From: Luzula sylvatica
Taxonomy: Eukaryota; Streptophyta; Magnoliopsida; Poales; Juncaceae
Assembly: GCA_946800325.1 (NCBI GenBank)
Contig: OX326956.1
Coordinates: 18,876,667-18,940,666, forward strand
DNA: 64,000 nt
Direction of reading: 5' to 3'
This document shows positions 24,401 to 36,226 of the stretch, piece by piece. Each line of letters opens with the position of its first letter. Positions within the stretch are counted from its first letter, which is position 1. The translations under genes were made by a program, and so were the position numbers. Below the pieces are notes generated by a model. It searched no databases. It was not told the DNA's origin and saw only the letters and a list, made by a program, of their open reading frames with translations.

Positions 24401-24993
24401 AAGTCTAAAAACGTACTGCAGCAGTAAATACAATACAAGCGCATAAATACCATGTTTCGGAGAAGCCCTTCCAATACTGCCCCACCTTAACAACCTTTAA
24501 CTGTCAAAACGGTATATTGAGAGTCAAAATCGTTAAATTACACATTACAATTGATAATAACATAAATATAAACAATATATTAGCCAATTGGCCCCAATTC
24601 ATATTTTTGCAATGGAGAACAAGAGGCCCAAAGCTGAAAGAAGAAATACCAACGAATTGAGCCACTGTTTATACCTACAAGAACAAAATTACAATTTACA
24701 ATGCAAGATATAATATAACTCAATAATAAGAAATCTGGTTTAAGTAATTTAACTCAATAATAAAGATATAAGTACTATATTTTAGAAATCTGGTTTAATA
24801 ACTCAATTTACAATGCAAGATATGACTCAATAAAATATAAGACAAGAGAAACTAATATATCATCATTCATGTTATTGTTTTTTCAATTTACAATGCCTAC
24901 GGGTTTTTCTCAACAAAAAAAAAAAAAAAAGTTTTAAGTTGAATTGAAGAACAAAATTAATATTTCCGCAGCGTAGCGCGGGTATTTTACTAG
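21432..24993 (+). mobile_element. Helitron insertion, 3562 bp, gene-fragment carrying
   Basis: Defined by the empty site in unit A. It starts TCCTATTATAATA after an A at 21431 and ends in a stem-loop (CCGCAGCGTAGCGCGG) and CTAG at 24990-24993, followed by T at 24994. Joining the flanks restores the TAA-repeat seen at 7060 with no target duplication, as expected for A^T Helitron insertion. There is no Rep/helicase frame, so it is non-autonomous. It carries START-domain exons on the plus strand (about 22573-23453). Its left third (21540-22540) contains more GC-balanced, exon-like sequence of unrecognised origin, and 23460-24960 is AT-rich filler. Confidence 0.88.
22573..23453 (+). pseudogene. 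captured START-domain protein gene fragment
   Basis: START domains bind lipids in a hydrophobic cavity; this subtype is the plant START-only, membrane-associated lipid-transfer family. Exon-like blocks are in order: about 22573-22732 (ITDVDFGELIKSLN, then a frameshift and a WEYVIM-like segment with a stop), 22821-23081 (PPKYLSITRFDKCSPEILRD, LYMDNELRKDWDNTILKHDQ, GRTVKKFPFLTLREYVLAW), 23190-23271 (ECEHPLAPKQ, IFRSGWCIRK) and 23357-23453 (VPGTDVCEIKVVHEE). Splice borders are still GT-AG. A TGA replaces the expected Gly codon after the WE of REYVLAWHVWE, near 23049. The C-terminal helix is missing. It lies inside the Helitron and introns are kept, so capture was at DNA level. Confidence 0.8.
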
Positions 24994-25381
24994 TAATAAT
25001 AATAAGGCTTACAAGTCATTAATGTAATTATATTTATATTTATATATATTTTTACATAATTGTTTTCATAATATTAAGTTAGAGAAAATTATTGAATATA
25101 TGATAATATGGATCTCAAAACAAAAATAAAATTCAAGTGAATATATTTCTTAATTCTTTTATATTATATTATGAAAAATGTTAATAATATTTGATGCGTA
25201 TTTTATGAAATTATATATTAATTTATTAAGGTGAGATATTTGAATTCTTCGCGTTATAATAAATGCATAGATGATCAAATTAGAAAAATTACTATCCAAT
25301 TAAGTAGTGCGGGTAGACTGCGTGTTTTTATGTGCGGGGTGCACAGATTAATCGTGCTCGGCTGCGCGCTTTTATCTGAAA

Positions 25382-26767
25382 ATGAAACTCAGAGTCTCGA
25401 AACACCTCTCGTCAAGAGTAGCTTTAATCTTCAATGAACCGAAACCATCTCTCTCATCTCTTCCCTCTTTGTTCTCTTCGAAGACCCTATACCGTAATCC
25501 TTTTCACTCGCCACTCTCCCCTAGTTCTTGTCATTTCCAGTTTCCACTCTTTCAGCTTATTCTTCGATTTTCTGAAATACGAACTTGTATTCGTCCTTAC
25601 GGTACTCTTTATACAAATTTTCGATCAGAAAGACAAGGGAATGTATTGTGTTGGGATCGATTGAGTCAGGTAATAAGTCTTATTAAAGATGATGCGATTT
25701 GTTTGGAAGCTAATCTAGATCAGATGAATTTGGTGCTTTCCCAATCAATTTTGATGCGTATTTTTTCTGTTTTGAATGAGGAAGGTATTCTGGCATTGCG
25801 TTTCTTCAATTGGGTTTTGAAATCTCACCCTGTTTCTTTACCTTGTCCTAAAATATACAATCTGATGTTTAATAATTTGGGAACAGTTCGTGATTTTGAT
25901 AGCATGCTTAGTTTATTAACTGAGCTTTCGCGTAAGGGCCATTGCCTAACTGAAAAAGCATTTGCTTTTCTTGCTATTTTGGAGTCTGGTAATGTTAAGA
26001 CCACCATTAGGAGAATTCTTGAGGTTTTGAATTCCGTTGGTGGATCTTGTAGAGGATCTGGAATATTTTCCTTAATTAGGGTTCTTTGTTCTATCAATTC
26101 ATTCGATCTAGCTATCTTTGTAATGGAAGAAACTTCAAAAAGAACTCATTACTACAATGCACTCATAGCTGCAAAGTGCAAAACTGGTGATTCTAAAGGC
26201 GCCCATCACGTGTTCGATGAAATGAGAGATTCGAATTGTGACCCAAACATGAACTCGTTCAATTACATAATTGGTTGTCTCTTGAAACACAATCGAGTTT
26301 GTGAAACCTGTGAATTGTTGGAATTAATGGAGAGATTTGGGTACTCGCCAAATGCGTTAACTTATGAGTTGCTTGCATTTCATGCTTGTAAGACGAATAG
26401 GATCGATTTGGCTACTCAATTTCTAGAAAGGATGCTTCTAGAAGGTCTTAGACCGAGAATACAAATGCACGCCGCATTTATTAAAGGGTATTTTACACAT
26501 GGGAGAGAACAAGATGCATATAAATATGTACTCGACATGAGTGATAGAGACAAATTTTCGGTCAATATGAATTATTGTATTCTTATTCGCCTCTTTTATA
26601 AATCAGAAAGGGTTTTAGAAGCGAGTCGATTTCTTTATGAGATGATGGAGAAGGGTTTAAGACCGAATTTTTCTGTTTATATGAGAGTTATAAAGGAGTT
26701 GAATAAGATAGGTAAAGGAGATATGGCTTCAGAACTAAACTCTATGTTTATGAAGGTTAGCTCATAG
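25382..26767 (+). CDS. P-class pentatricopeptide repeat protein, intact copy
   Basis: 461 codons without introns, usual for PPR genes. PPR proteins bind organellar RNA with helical-hairpin repeats and act in RNA stability, splicing or translation. The first 60 or so residues are rich in Ser, Arg, Lys and Leu with few acidic residues (MKLRVSKHLSSRVALIF), consistent with a mitochondrial or plastid targeting peptide. Recognisable 35-residue repeats cover about 235-410: HYYNALIAAKCKTGDSKGA, FNYIIGCLLKHNRVCETC, LTYELLAFHACKTNRIDLA, HAAFIKGYFTHGREQDA, NYCILIRLFYKSERVLEA. No E or DYW extension is present, so P-class is likely. The ATG at 25382 keeps the targeting segment. The upstream DNA is a Helitron relic. 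The duplicate at 7446-8834 is broken, leaving this as the only open copy here. Target RNA unknown. Confidence 0.85.
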   Translation: MKLRVSKHLSSRVALIFNEPKPSLSSLPSLFSSKTLYRNPFHSPLSPSSCHFQFPLFQLILRFSEIRTCIRPYGTLYTNFRSERQGNVLCWDRLSQVISLIKDDAICLEANLDQMNLVLSQSILMRIFSVLNEEGILALRFFNWVLKSHPVSLPCPKIYNLMFNNLGTVRDFDSMLSLLTELSRKGHCLTEKAFAFLAILESGNVKTTIRRILEVLNSVGGSCRGSGIFSLIRVLCSINSFDLAIFVMEETSKRTHYYNALIAAKCKTGDSKGAHHVFDEMRDSNCDPNMNSFNYIIGCLLKHNRVCETCELLELMERFGYSPNALTYELLAFHACKTNRIDLATQFLERMLLEGLRPRIQMHAAFIKGYFTHGREQDAYKYVLDMSDRDKFSVNMNYCILIRLFYKSERVLEASRFLYEMMEKGLRPNFSVYMRVIKELNKIGKGDMASELNSMFMKVSS

Positions 26768-28390
26768 ATAATAATTGATATCGATCTCTTAGTACATGGA
26801 TTCATGAAAATTAATGTGTTTTCTTTTTCGGCCTGAATTTGGATCAAATTGTAACTTTTTATTGTTTATTACTTAAAGCCTGTTTGGCTTGCTGAATTTT
26901 TTAGAGATCCCTTAAATTTCATACTTCAAAATAATATATTACTTAAAAAAAAAGGTTTATATGACCATTATATAGGCTAATAAAAAAGGTTTATATGACC
27001 ATTTTTTAGAGGTCCCTTAAATTGGAAACAGGGCTCTGTTGATTAACAATGGCCACAAGCTGTTAAAAAGATCTTGTAGGCAAGGAATATGATTATTTGA
27101 AGAAGAAGAATATAAATTGTCTTCATTTCACCCAACTTAAGCCCTCTTCGATTTCAAACTTCCATTTATGAACCAAGCCCGATACCAGCCCATTCAAATT
27201 TCCATTTGGCGTGGCTTCATGAGTAAGTCTTGTAAAATATGAGAGTGTTCCTTCATAATTTGAGTGTGTCCTTGCAATGAAACATGCAATCAGCTTCTGT
27301 GATTCTAGGGAGTATTGAGAAAGGTCAATTTTACCAAACACCTTTTGTAACAAAGATATTCTTGGGGGTGGAGCAAACCCTAGCCGCCTCCACCCCCCTC
27401 CCTCTCAACTCTCTCCACCACCCCGCCCAGCCCCTCCTCCACCACTCACAAGCCCCCTCTCCAAGCCCCTCCGACCGATTCCTCTACCCAGCGAAAAAGA
27501 GATGCAACTCTCTGGTCCTGCCTCCTCCCCAAAACCCTCTGCCTTTTCACCTTCTTCCGCACTTTATCTTACATTGACTCGCTGATGAAGACGGCAGGAC
27601 TCGAGGCTTGAACAGCTCCAGCGACAGATTTGTTGAACGGCAAAGTCACCATGGCAGCAGCGCTCGAACCCTCTTCTGGCAGCAAAGTCATAGACTCATA
27701 AGGGCGGCAGTGCCACGGTGACAGATCTTGAACAGCGCCGAGGTAGAAGATCAGATGAAGGTCGTAGACCTTCAAGCCGTCAACGATTTGACGGCGACAT
27801 CGGTTTCCTCCTATTGATCAGCGACAACACGTCCTTCTCTTTGCCAACTTCTCTAGCTATTTCGAGCAATCTGCCCTCTCATCTTGATAGCTTCTCTGGC
27901 CCTTTCATGGCGGCACCTTGATCTCTTCTTTCTCGGGATGTCTTCGCCCATTTGTCGAGCACCATTAAAAATGTTGTTGGTTCAAATCATGTCTCCTCCG
28001 ATTCCCTGCCTCCACCCTCTCCTCTTCGATCTCTCTGCATGACCCCAAGCATATCTAACGCTGGTGCAATTCTGACAGTTTGTCTTGGGTCTGATATCTT
28101 TTCCTCTCTTATTATCTTTTTGTGGCCGTACGACGAAGTGAAGACGCCGAGTCTCGAGATGATCTCAGAGGTATATGTCGGCTACTATTTTCACTTTCCT
28201 TCGAGGCCATGGACGGCAACGTAGAATGCCACAATCATAATCATGGATGGTTCTTTTTTCTTTCTTGTGGCATGTAATCTTTTTTTCTTTTATATTCAAC
28301 ATGTAAGTCTTTTTTACTACGTTCAATGAAAATTTGTAGTAGACAACTTCAAAAATAAAAGTCATCTAAAATATCAAAATATCTTTTTGA
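26768..28390. other. non-coding region downstream of PPR copy B
   Basis: Counterpart of 8835-10689 with indels, including the loss of about 200 bp around 27850. The same short open frames recur only because of the duplication; they shift between copies, so I do not call a gene. Confidence 0.5.
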
Positions 28391-28566
28391 AGGAGACTTT
28401 GATGCTTAATATTTTTCACCATTGAATTTGCATTGAGATTTGTACATTTAATGATGTGCACAAAATTTCATAATCATCACGAGAAAATACAAATCTCAAT
28501 GCAAATTCAACAATGAAAAAAATATTAAATATCAAATAACTTATACTTAATTAAGTTAGCCTCCTT
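28391..28566. mobile_element. partly deleted MITE, unit B copy
   Basis: Counterpart of the MITE at 10690-10899. About 30 bases behind the left terminal repeat are lost, but the palindromic core and right end (TTAAGTTAGCCTCC) remain. Confidence 0.6.
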
Positions 28567-28694
28567 TTATATTTTTATCCCTACAAAATAAGAAGAGGAA
28601 TTTTTTAATGATAACCAAAAATATCAAAAATTGTTTCACATTTCATCTTCCCTTTTGAAGTTAACTTAACCATTTTGATCCAATTATATTTATT

Positions 28695-28955
28695 GGGGGC
28701 TTCTATCATACATCCCTTTCCTTATCATACACCCATTTTCAAGGGTATTTGGTGTAATTATCCAATTATGAATATTTAAGGTAAGATATCAAATATATTT
28801 ATCAATTAATGTTTAACTAAATTGAAATTTTTTGTTGTTCATTTAAATAAAAATCTCCATAAAAGATAAATTTTATGATACACCATTTTACAAATATAAT
28901 TAATTGTTAAAATACCCAAAATACCCTTGTAAAAGGGTGTATGATAGAACTCCCC
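28695..28955. mobile_element. MULE-type MITE, 261 bp, 9-bp TSD
   Basis: Ends GGGGGCTTCTATCATACATC and complement of GGGTGTATGATAGAACTCCCC form inverted repeats. It is flanked by the exact 9-bp duplication ATATTTATT (28686-28694 and 28956-28964). Unit A has the empty site near 11020. Non-coding. Confidence 0.9.
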
Positions 28956-29105
28956 ATATTTATTTTATCAAAATACCATTATAAATTTTATTTTATTTTT
29001 TGTTTAAAACCAAATAACAAATAAAACATTATATTTTACATTTAATATAAATAAATAAATACTAGAATATAAATACAATCATATACAACACAATGATAAA
29101 AAAAA

Positions 29106-29490
29106 GAAAAAAGTTTGTTTTTAGTCCTTCATCTTTTACAAAAAGTTCAATCAGGTCCTTAACGTTTTAATTGGATCAATCAAATCCTTTAACTTTTTTT
29201 ATTTGATATAATCAAGTCCTTCCATCAATTAACTGCTGACTGGACTGTTAAATTATTGTTTAGTAATGATATGGCAACAATGTAACATTAATTATTGAAT
29301 GAGGTGGCAATATTTATTTTTTTAATTTTATAATACAAATGACATGTCATTTTGACAAAACATTACATGAACCCTCTTAATCACATCATATCCTCACACA
29401 TTTTCTCCTCCCTCCCAAAAACGCTACAGCCCTCCCTCTTCAATGACAATCTACCCCAAAACGCAAATACTCACGCTCCTTCTTGTTGCC
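29106..29490 (+). repeat. left terminal inverted repeat of the MULE
   Basis: Pairs in inverted orientation with about 33060-33417, with diverged spacing. The first 27 bases differ from the other arm at only a couple of positions. Confidence 0.75.
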
Positions 29491-29667
29491 TGAGTTTGGC
29501 TCGTAGTTAGTGTTGGGAACGATAAGACCCTTCATCCCTCTCACGCCGGCGCCAAATGTTCCTTTCTTCTTTTATGTGCAGAGATTAAGCTCCATTGTGA
29601 AGACTGAATTTGATCTCATGTGCTGCTTCTTTCGTCTCCGAAAAATTTTCTTTACCAGATCCAAAAC

Positions 29668-29771
<104 letters not shown>

Positions 29772-30545
29772 TGCTTGTCCGAGACAAGGATTTATCGATT
29801 GTGAATGCATTATGTAAGGCTGTTTTCTCTTACCAGATCTGTAATTGGTCGATTTATGTTGATTATTAGGTTTTACTGTCATGTTTAATAGTTCATCTTG
29901 TTATTCAAGTTCATTCTCGTTTTTATGGTGAAATTAGTCTATTTACTAAATTTTACTGTGGTTCATTGATCCTCAGTGTTTGATCAGCATCGAATAAGAC
30001 AAAATTGAGGATAATTTGGGGATGAAAATAGCTCTGACATATACATTTTTTTCTTCATAAAACTACAATTACATGGTTCTGATTTTATTCTTGTTTTTAA
30101 ATCTATGCAGTAAGGGAGCCATGATTTATAATGGTGTGTAAATTATGTTTGAAATGGATAGGCATGTAATAGTATGTATTTGTTAATTGGACTTGTAATT
30201 GTGTGTGTAATGAATGGTATGCATCGGTAAGAATTCGGTTTATAATTGTGTTCGAAATGAACGGTATCGTAATTTGATGTTTATATATGCATAAATCTTG
30301 AAAATTTTGTTAGTCAAAATTGATGTTCATATATTTGTAAGCATTTTCTTTAAAATAAACAGTTTGGAGAAACATTGAGATACAAGTCTTTATTATATCC
30401 ATTTAACACAAAATATAATAATCAAAGATGATCCACTCACAAAATATAAAAAAAAAAATCCAATATCATAAATGTTAAAAACCAAAAATTCACTGTTTGA
30501 AGTACTTCTCCAAAAATTGGTACTAATATAATAATCAGACATGAT

Positions 30546-32611
30546 TCATTTCAGAAGTATTTTCTCCATGTTGCTGATTCGAACATCCAGCCTCATAATT
30601 TCTCCTAGAACTCTAATGGAAAATATCAACCACATAATAATCAGACACAAAATATCAACCACATATCTGTGATCTTTGATTTCTCCTTTCCAATTTGTCA
30701 TCTTTTGGCTTATTTCATAACCATCCAAACCAGCCCATTCTAAATAACAATTATTACTTGCTGCAATTTTCTTACTCAGCTTCTTAAAAGTCTTAGGGCA
30801 AATCATGTACGGGTATTTTTCACCTTCACTTGCACCTTTAACTATTCTTCTCATTACCAACTGCCTAATTTCTTCGAGCATGGTTATAATTGGTTTATGT
30901 CTTGCATCGAGTATCCAATTGTTGAACGACTCGGATAAATTGTTGTCCACACTATCACACTTGCTACTTTCCTTAAAAAAGGCTCGACACCAATGTTTCG
31001 GATTAGTTTTTAACAGATTATTTGCTGCTACTTCCGAAATAGCGCGGATGAATCCTAAGTTCTCTTCGTATTCAGAAATGGAGTATGACCAAGCACACAT
31101 CCAGAAAAGATTTTTTAAATTATCGCCTTTATGATTTTTGTGCCAATTACTATATATGTGTCTCGCACACATTCGATGTTCTGCATTAGGCAAACGAGTT
31201 TCAATTGACTTTTGTAGCCCCTACAATCAAACAACCAAAACATAAATATATATAATTCATATTTTTTAGTTCAAATATAAATGAAATAATACCTTCTGCT
31301 GATCACTAATTAGAACCCATTCATGACCTAAGCCCATATCCAAGTCCTCAACTAGCAAATTTAAAAACCAATCCCAATTTTCTTTGTTCTCTACATCAAC
31401 CACAGCCCATGCGATAGGGTACATTTGGTCATTGCCATCTCTTCCAACCGCAGATAGTATTTCAAATTTTACGGGTCCCTTCGAAAAACAACCGTCTAAA
31501 TTAATTACTTTTCTACAACCACTTAGAAACCCTTTTTTGCATGCACCAAAACAAATATACATTCTCCAAAAATATGGTACGTCCTCCACATTCATTCGTT
31601 TCACATTTACCCGTATAGTACTACCTTCATTTGCTTGATATAATGCCTCGGCGTAGTCCCAAATCCGTGCATATTGCTCGGTATAACTTGCTAGGTACTT
31701 ATTCATTACAATCAATTTGGTCCTCTTGCATTTACTCAATGTGATATCAACTGACATGTCATTTCTTATTGTTTTTTGCATTTCCTTTATTTTCCAACCC
31801 GGTTGTGACATGATTCTATCTTCATACATCTTCGCGAGAAAAGATGCCGTTATTCGACTGCACTTGAAAGAAGGCACACATTTGTGCTCTGAAATAAAGG
31901 TTTTAACCATGAAGCGATTACTCGGCTTATGCACAGAGGCAAATAAGGTCCATGGACATCCTGCCAAGAACAAATCGCTCTAACTCTAGTACTGTCGTTC
32001 TTCTTATATTTAATATCTTTTACGTTAGCAATGGCGTATTTTGTAACTGCATCTCTAACTTCCTTAACTCCCGCAAATGTCATCCCAACATAGAAATCGG
32101 GTGAACCAGAATAATTATTATCGTCATCAGTACTCTCAATGTAACTATGAAGCTCGCTCGAAACAGAATCTGCAGATTCAATATCCAACGGTGCGACTCC
32201 TTCAACAACATCTTCCTGCTCTCCATCAACAAATACATCGACATAATTTTGATTCGGCAAGCTATCATCGTCAACACATAAATGCTCTACGTACATGTCA
32301 ATACTCCCAAAACGATCAAACCAAGCAAACATTTCATTTACTGACTCGTCTCGATACAAAATCTTCAATCCATCATTCAAGCAACTCCCCGGAACTTGAT
32401 AATACAACTTCGATAAATCATCCACACACAATTTCTCCTTTATGAGGCGTAAAAGATCACAATACGTAACTCCCCCAATTAGATTGTCTAAAATTTCCTT
32501 TTTACCATTAATATACTCGAAATTGGAATTATTGTGCACAAATTTACCGCTATGAAACACATGAAGCCTAGCATTTTCCATATATATGATATCTGTAGCA
32601 TGAAAAATCAT
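30546..32611 (-). pseudogene. MuDR-family transposase pseudogene
   Basis: MULE transposases bind the terminal repeats and cut DNA with a DDE-type catalytic domain. Reading from 32611 leftward: an N-terminal region with a MuDR-type motif (YVGMTFAGVKEVRDAVTKYA, then STRVRAIC), then AGCPWTLFASVHK, the core block with INLDGCFSKG, WAVVDVENKENWDWFL and LISDQQKG, and LPNAEHRMCARHIYSNWHK. A GT-AG intron of 72 bp fits at 31221-31292, joining DQQK to GLQKSIE. Lesions: one frameshift near 31975 between RVRAIC and AGCPW, and the reading frame ends at 30546 soon after YLEWAGLDGYEI, before the usual SWIM zinc finger (CxCx-n-CxH). The element is therefore probably not autonomous. Confidence 0.85.
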
Positions 32612-32893
32612 GAATTAATTAGTACCATTTGAAGATAAAATTGAGATGTAATTGTTAAATTAAGCAAATAAATCTCAAATTGAGAGAAAATTCCTACATG
32701 AAGCTAATAAATTCTGAATTGAGAATAAATTAATAAGTCAAGCAAATATTTAAGACAATTCAAGTAAAATACCTGCAGCAAAATAAAATTGTTAAAACGA
32801 GAAAAAAAGAAGTATAGTCAACAGTAAAAAGTGGATTTATGACCCTTAATGTGTTAAACGGACTGAGAGTATATATATCTAAAGCTAAAATTA

Positions 32894-32896
<3 letters not shown>

Positions 32897-32932
<36 letters not shown>
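32897..32932. repeat. (GA)n microsatellite
   Basis: GA dinucleotides near the right arm of the MULE, mirroring the CT tract near the left arm. Confidence 0.9.
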
Positions 32933-32935
<3 letters not shown>

Positions 32936-33059
32936 TTTGAATCCAACGAGCTTATGCCCTAAAGAGAGGAAGTCAGGCACAATAGACACCGACGTGAGAG
33001 AAGAAGATAGGCACAATAGACACCGACGTGATACTGAAGAGAGAGGAAGAGCTGGTGAT

Positions 33060-33417
33060 GAGAGAAAGTCAGGCAACCGGAGGAGGAACGTGATGATTTG
33101 CGTTTGAGGAAGGTTGAGGAGGGTGGGAGCTGTAGCGTTTTTAGGAGGGAGAGAGTGAGTTGTAGCGTGAGGATGTAATGGGAGAGAGTGAGTTGTAACG
33201 TAGAAAATAAATTTTGCCACGTCATATAATAATTTATGTAATATGTCGCCAAGTCATTGCTTACAAACTATTTAACAGTCTAGTCAGCAATGAACTGACG
33301 GAAGGACTTGAATTTACCATATAAAATAGTTAAAGGACTTAATTGGTCCAAATAAAACGTTAAGGACTTGATTGGATTTTTTATAAAAGGTAAGGGACTA
33401 AAAATAAACTTTTTTCT
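33060..33417 (-). repeat. right terminal inverted repeat of the MULE
   Basis: Inverted partner of 29106-29490. It ends CTTTTTTC at 33417, followed by the target duplication. Confidence 0.75.
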
Positions 33418-34036
33418 AAAAAAAATTATGTAGAATAAAATTACAATTTACCTATTACATATTTTTTGAACATAGAATAATCATATTAATACAATCATAC
33501 ATTCTTTTGTGTAATATAATATCATAAAATAAATCAATTCATTGCAAAATATATCATAAAATATCATTAAAATAATAACACTAAATATTATGCTAAACTA
33601 TTTTTATTATACAAAATAATTAAATGAGGGATATTTTGGTTAAAAAAAAGTATTACTCGGTCAAAAAAATTAAGTTTAACTTCATAGGAGAAAAAAAAAC
33701 AACTCAATTTCTACGAGGTTTTCGAGACAATTTAAAAGTGAGGAGGTTTTTCATTATTTCCAATAATTATGGTTTTTTATGAATTTTCCAAATAATAAAT
33801 ATGCATATATAAATTATGTTTTGTATATTTTATTGTACTTTTGATTTATTTATTTGAAGTGAAGTTTAATCCATGAATCATGGATTATTTTTGTTTTATA
33901 TTTTATTTGTGAAATTTAATCGTTGGTTGTACTTTTGATTTATAAGTCGTATTTTTAAGATTTTACATGGTCTGAACGTTCTCGTTACCTTTGGATATTT
34001 TTTTATGGAATGTCCCGCTTACAATGATTTGAATAA

Positions 34037-34168
34037 GAACATTCGATGCGGCGATACATCGATACATATCGGATAAAGCGATACAATATTTTTCTATATA
34101 ATTTAGAATATGATACGGATATAGCAATACGAATAAAATCGGTTTCTTGGAGTATTCGCACAACATAG
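34037..34168. mobile_element. older relic of the same CTATGTT/GGATAC family
   Basis: Counterpart of 11791-11913. It ends AGTATTCGCACAACATAG, directly abutting the target duplication of the younger element. Confidence 0.5.
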
Positions 34169-34176
34169 CTTGTTAT

Positions 34177-34728
34177 CTATGTTGCACGGATACGGATACG
34201 GGTAGCGTATCCGATACGATACGGATACGGCGATACGGTAATTTTCAAAAAATCACGGATACGGGGATACGGCAATTTAATATATTTATATTATATATAA
34301 TTAATAAATAAGTAATAAATTAAATATCATGACAATAAATAATATCAAACAAACAATACAAGTATCATAAAACTATCATAAACTTGTTCTAGAAATATTT
34401 TAGAACTAATCTAGAAGTATCCTAGAAATATCCTATATAATTTATTTAAAAATATTATGGGCCAAAATATATAATGGGCCGAAGTATCCTAAATGGAGTA
34501 TCCCAGCCGTATCCTGGCCGTATCCCAGCCGTATCCTGGCCGTATCCCAGCCGTATCCTGCCGTATCCTGCCGTATCCCCGCCGTATCCGAAAAAAAAAA
34601 TATTAAAATATTCGGATACGCCACGTGGCGTATCCGATACGTATCCGAGCCGTATCGCACCCGTATCCGTATCGGATACGCGTATCCTCAGGATACTTCT
34701 GCGTTTTTGAAGTATCCGCGTAACATAG
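34177..34728. mobile_element. hAT-like MITE with GTATCC repeat array, 8-bp TSD
   Basis: It starts CTATGTTGCACGGATACGG and ends AGTATCCGCGTAACATAG (inverted). An exact 8-bp duplication CTTGTTAT flanks it (34169-34176 and 34729-34736). Unit A has a single CTTGTTAT at the empty site (near 11914). The interior carries a tandem run of CCGTATCC(TGG/CAG) units at 34495-34590. 552 bp, no transposase frame. Confidence 0.88.
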
Positions 34729-34922
34729 CTTGTTATGCTTTGGGATGAAACTGGGGTACGAATATGATATAACATTTTGTAAAAGAAATATAAAATGTGT
34801 AATCTTAACTTTTTTTGTTTTTGTTGCACACAACAAAGTAAGCTATCAAAAATAAAGTTTTTGCTTCATTTTTTTGTTCTTCTCATCATATTTATTTTAT
34901 AATTAACGGACAAGTATTTAAT

Positions 34923-35168
34923 ATGAAAAAATTATGAATGAACTAATTCAGTACTTCGAGACCTTACAATCTCTTTTCTTTAAAGTAAGGAGCTAAGAAT
35001 ATCAAAGAACCAAATCTAAATTTTCTGTTTAACGGACTTAATTTGAAGAAATTATGAATTAACTAATTCAATAATTTGAGGACCTAACAATATCTTTTCT
35101 TTAAAGTAAGGAGCTAAAAATATCAAAGAACCGAATTTAGATTTTTTCTGTTTCTTGTTTTATTAATA
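34923..35168. repeat. tandem repeat of about 120 bp, two copies
   Basis: Counterpart of the three-copy array at 12235-12616. Confidence 0.8.
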
Positions 35169-35175
35169 TATAATT

Positions 35176-36226
35176 AGGGGAGTTTATGATACATCTTTTT
35201 CCTTCTTTTTCGTATGATGCATCATTTTTCAAAAATATTTTGAGTAAGGAGATTTTTATTGCACTCCGGAATTCATGCACTCCCAAACGTCATTTTTAAT
35301 CACAACTCGTCACGTAGCAAAGCGCGGGGTTAAAAAGAAGTCTCAGAAAAAGAGTCGATGAGTGACCGTCTTTTTTCAGGCAACACATAATATTCGGACA
35401 ACGTCCAAATACCTTTCGCCTTCAGATTTATATTTTCAGCTTCAAATTGATGTAGATATTTGTATGCTTTCCGACTTAATATTTATACCTTTGAACTTCA
35501 TATTTACAAATTTTCATCATGAAAAAATATATATAAATAACAAAAAAAAATTATCCATCACATAGAAAAACAGGTATAATAAATAACAAGTATTTACATA
35601 TCTTTAATCTATAATATAAAAAACTATAAATAATAGTAATAGTAAAAATGTAAAACAAGCATTTACAACAAATCATTTATATAGTATAGAAAAAACTATA
35701 AATAACAACATATCTTTAATCGATAGTATAGTAAAAATATATAAATAAGAGTACAAAAGTATAAATAACAACAGTTCTTTAATTCATAATATAAAAAAAA
35801 ACATAGTAAAAATATATAAATAATAACATATTTTTATTCGTTGTATAGAAAAAGTATAAAATAATAGAAAAATGCATAAAATAGTATAAATAACAACAAA
35901 TTTTTTATCCAGAAGACAGCAAAATATAAAGTAATATAAAAAAAGTATATGGAAATGGACCGGACAGTGATCATCGTGTAGCGCTACCGTGGGACGAAAA
36001 GAGACCAGAAAACCTAGCAATGGGAAACTCCGGAGTGCAATTCTCTAGGTAGTAGACAGCGGACGGGTATTGAGCATTCATTTTAGTGGAGTACAAAAAC
36101 ATTCTCTTTGAGTAATTATCAATAATCTCTGTAAAAAGTAAGTTTTATAATACATTCTTTTACAAAAAAAAACCAATTAAAAGGTAATCATCCAAACTAC
36201 AATTTTAAAATAGTGCATGGTAGAAC
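35176..36226. mobile_element. possible MULE-type element, unit B copy
   Basis: Counterpart of 12627-13716, with the same tentative termini. Confidence 0.35.

Noticed and set aside
34442..34829. Overlapping frames with GYGxDTAG-type repeats
   Set aside because: They come from the CCGTATCC array in the hAT-like MITE.
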